This document shows positions 62,373 to 64,000 of a stretch of DNA of 64,000 nucleotides, in pieces. The position numbers were made by a program, and so were the translations under genes. Source of the DNA: Changchengzhania lutea (GTDB lineage: Bacteria > Bacteroidota > Bacteroidia > Flavobacteriales > Flavobacteriaceae); the NCBI RefSeq assembly GCF_006974145.1, contig NZ_CP039456.1, positions 1,456,001 to 1,520,000 on the forward strand, written 5' to 3'. Numbering within the stretch: the stretch's first letter is position 1; every line of letters begins with the position of its first letter. Under the pieces are notes generated by a model. The model saw nothing but the letters and a program-made list of their open reading frames with translations. It did not search any database and was not told the origin of the DNA.

Positions 62373-63599
62373 TCACATTTTATAAATCCAACTGGCTGGA
62401 TTTTGCGTATTACTTTCTTTTGAAATACTAAAACTAAGGATAGCTTCACCACTTGAAGGATTTGTAAATACCTCGCCAATGTCTTGCTTGGTCTTCACTT
62501 TGTCACCTGTTTTCACATAAACCTTGGATAGATTTTTATAATAGGTAATATAATTTCCGTGTTTCACAATCACAAACGGATTGATGTTTTTCATCACCAC
62601 AACCCCAATCACTTCACCGTTAAAAACAGCCCTCACTTTAGCGGCTTTTTCTGTAGCAATTCTAACCCCGTTACTCCGTATTGTTAACGATTTATCAATA
62701 GGAGATGGTTGCGTACCATACCCTACTTTTACATAACCCTTTTCAACAGGCCACGGCAGTTTCCCTTTGTTTGATAAAAAATTAGAAGCCAGTACTTTTT
62801 CTTCAGCAGTTAATGCAAAACTAGAACTGCTAGCAGCTCTACCTGCTTTTTTGTTCGATTTCGCAATGGCCGCTTTTATAATTCTATCTATCTCAGCATC
62901 AATTTTTCTAGCTTCTCGTTGTTTTTTCTTAATTTGAGCGGTATATCTGCTCAAATTACTTCTAATGGAAGCCATCAAAGTTCTGTGCTGTTTTCGTTCG
63001 CCTTCCAAAGATTTTTGTACAACTTTGTTTTCGGCAATAAGTTGCTTTTTAGCTCCCTTTTGTTTCAACAAATCCGTGTTTATCTGCTGTAATTCCTGTG
63101 TTTTTGCCTTGATTGTTTCCCCTTGTTCACGTTGGTGGTCCGAATATTGCTTGATGTACTGTAGGCGTTTGTAGGCCTGCTTAAAATCATTTGAAGACAA
63201 CAGGAACATAATTCGACTTTGTTGGTTCTTACTTTTATAAGACTTCACAATCATACCAGCATAGGCTTCCTTTAATTGCTCTAGTTCTTCTCTAAGATTG
63301 GTGATTTTCTTTTGATTATTATTAATTTCCCTTGTTAACAAATTTGCTTGCTGATTGGTAACCTTGATTAAATTATCCAATACGCTTATTTTATAGTTGA
63401 AATCTTCAATTAATGAAAGTTGCGATTTCTCTTTTGATTTATTTTCAGCCCGTAACTCATTGATTTTCTGAATTTCCCTTCGCAGTTCCTGTCGCCTGGT
63501 CTCCAACTCCTTTTGTTTATTATTTTGGGAAAAAACAAGGGTGCTAAAGAGTAAACAAAACCCAAATAATAGAAATTTATGTAAGACTTTAATTGACAT
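62373..63599 (-). CDS. EnvC-like M23-fold murein hydrolase activator
   Basis: The 408-residue protein has a signal peptide (cut near LVFSQNNK), a long coiled coil (about 25-250, with Gln/Lys/Glu heptads) and a C-terminal LytM (M23) domain (about 280-408). In the domain, the catalytic HxxxD and HxH positions are partly lost (GVRIATEKAAKVRAVFNGEV and KHGNYITYYKNL), as in EnvC, which activates amidases rather than cutting the wall itself. It lies next to a DUF4292 lipoprotein gene, a pairing common in this phylum. Confidence 0.88.
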   Translation of the reverse strand: MSIKVLHKFLLFGFCLLFSTLVFSQNNKQKELETRRQELRREIQKINELRAENKSKEKSQLSLIEDFNYKISVLDNLIKVTNQQANLLTREINNNQKKITNLREELEQLKEAYAGMIVKSYKSKNQQSRIMFLLSSNDFKQAYKRLQYIKQYSDHQREQGETIKAKTQELQQINTDLLKQKGAKKQLIAENKVVQKSLEGERKQHRTLMASIRSNLSRYTAQIKKKQREARKIDAEIDRIIKAAIAKSNKKAGRAASSSSFALTAEEKVLASNFLSNKGKLPWPVEKGYVKVGYGTQPSPIDKSLTIRSNGVRIATEKAAKVRAVFNGEVIGVVVMKNINPFVIVKHGNYITYYKNLSKVYVKTGDKVKTKQDIGEVFTNPSSGEAILSFSISKESNTQNPASWIYKM

Positions 63600-63601
63600 G
63601 T

Positions 63602-64000
63602 TTAGAGTTCTATTTCTTTATAGTCTGATGGGATTTTAAACGGAAAGCGTAAGGCTTCATTTAAAGAAACACCTTTATATTCTAAATGGATTTGCATTTC
63701 TTCATTTTCCTCGACAGCAATAATTTTGATGCGCTCAGGTAAAATTTGCTTATCTACATCTTGATGGGATAGGTAATCGATTTGTAAATGCCTAGAGGTA
63801 CTTGATTGCGAGATTTGTTGCGACTTGACTTTAAAATAAGTGGACTCCAACAGCAAGAACAGTTCAAATAACTCACGCTGTTTTTTAGGCTGAAGCACGT
63901 AGGTTTGATTATCAACATACATTTTATAGCTATCGTCTCTTAAATTATAAAGGGCTTCACCTAAAAGTAAATTCTGAATTTTTTGAAAGTCCAACTCTGT
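63602..64000 (-). CDS. DUF4292 protein (N-terminus beyond the window)
   Basis: The last 133 residues are present and the frame is open at base 64000 (reading TELDFQKIQNLLLGEALYNL), so the gene starts outside the window. The segment VDNQTYVLQPKKQRELFELF and the LEYKGVSLNEALRFPFKIPS end match the C-terminal half of DUF4292, usually lipoproteins with a lipid-binding-like fold. It ends 2 bases before the EnvC-like gene on the same strand. Confidence 0.8.
   Translation of the reverse strand, partial: TELDFQKIQNLLLGEALYNLRDDSYKMYVDNQTYVLQPKKQRELFELFLLLESTYFKVKSQQISQSSTSRHLQIDYLSHQDVDKQILPERIKIIAVEENEEMQIHLEYKGVSLNEALRFPFKIPSDYKEIEL

Noticed and set aside
1-64000. CRISPR array, tRNA, rRNA or riboswitch
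   Set aside because: No regularly spaced direct repeats, cloverleaf or rRNA-like sequence was noticed by eye; the repeats found are dispersed palindromes.

Overview
The window comes from an AT-rich chromosome of the Bacteroidota, almost certainly family Flavobacteriaceae. The evidence is the gliding lipoprotein GldH, type IX secretion C-terminal domains (both type A and type B), a HemC-HemD fusion, many lipoproteins, and promoters with the Bacteroidota -7 box TAnnTTTG. Genes are densely packed on both strands. I saw no rRNA, tRNA, CRISPR array or prophage. The window starts inside a DUF3179 lipoprotein gene and ends inside a DUF4292 lipoprotein gene.

Layout. 1-8.2 kb: DUF3179 lipoprotein and barrel pair, a TerB-like protein, tex, an OmpA/lipocalin lipoprotein operon and metG. 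8.4-12.1 kb: an LD-carboxypeptidase, then a decayed stretch (9.43-10.6 kb) with remnants of DUF1569, perhaps YceI, and HEAT-repeat genes, the last invaded by small palindromic elements; then an XRE/DUF4870 regulator with a CPBP protease. 12.1-23.6 kb: a DnaJ/TerB protein, bacilliredoxin, a lipid pair (plsC plus acyl-ACP desaturase), an HD hydrolase, a secreted SGNH esterase with an AraC regulator, a PA0069-type radical SAM enzyme, enoyl-CoA hydratase and a histidine kinase. 23.7-24.8 kb: a complete IS630-family element with TA target duplication.

24.8-37.5 kb is a large haem-biosynthesis locus with two divergent arms. The minus arm is an AraC regulator, a 57-aa cysteine-containing small protein, hemH, a MATE transporter and hemJ. 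The plus arm is hemA, hemCD, hemE, an EI24 membrane protein, a GNAT acetyltransferase, hemF and hemB. Together they cover glutamyl-tRNA to protohaem. The plus arm has been heavily colonised by short palindromic (REP-like) repeats. A REP-associated tyrosine transposase sits exactly at the 5' end of hemF and is fused to it in one open frame that has lost the normal hemF ATG. A second REP-like hairpin is inserted in frame inside hemF. Another appears to supply the last codons and stop of hemE. A four-helix-bundle gene with a nonsense codon lies in a nest of inverted repeats before hemE.

37.6-64 kb: a type B T9SS surface protein, a CNNM/CBS protein, ogt, a serine hydrolase, a 3'-5' exonuclease, a fused oligopeptide ABC ATPase, the scoAB CoA transferase, PBP1A, gldH, ricT, a radical SAM protein, trhO, a possible stand-alone tiny transcript (53.7-53.9 kb), recA, an ECF sigma factor with a membrane/barrel partner, a second plsC, trpS, dprA, a SPOR protein, a thioesterase, an EnvC-type protein and the DUF4292 fragment.

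The most unusual biology is the transposase-HemF chimera and the repeated pattern of palindromic repeats entering coding sequences and stop codons. Database comparisons could not be run; family calls rest on recognised motifs.
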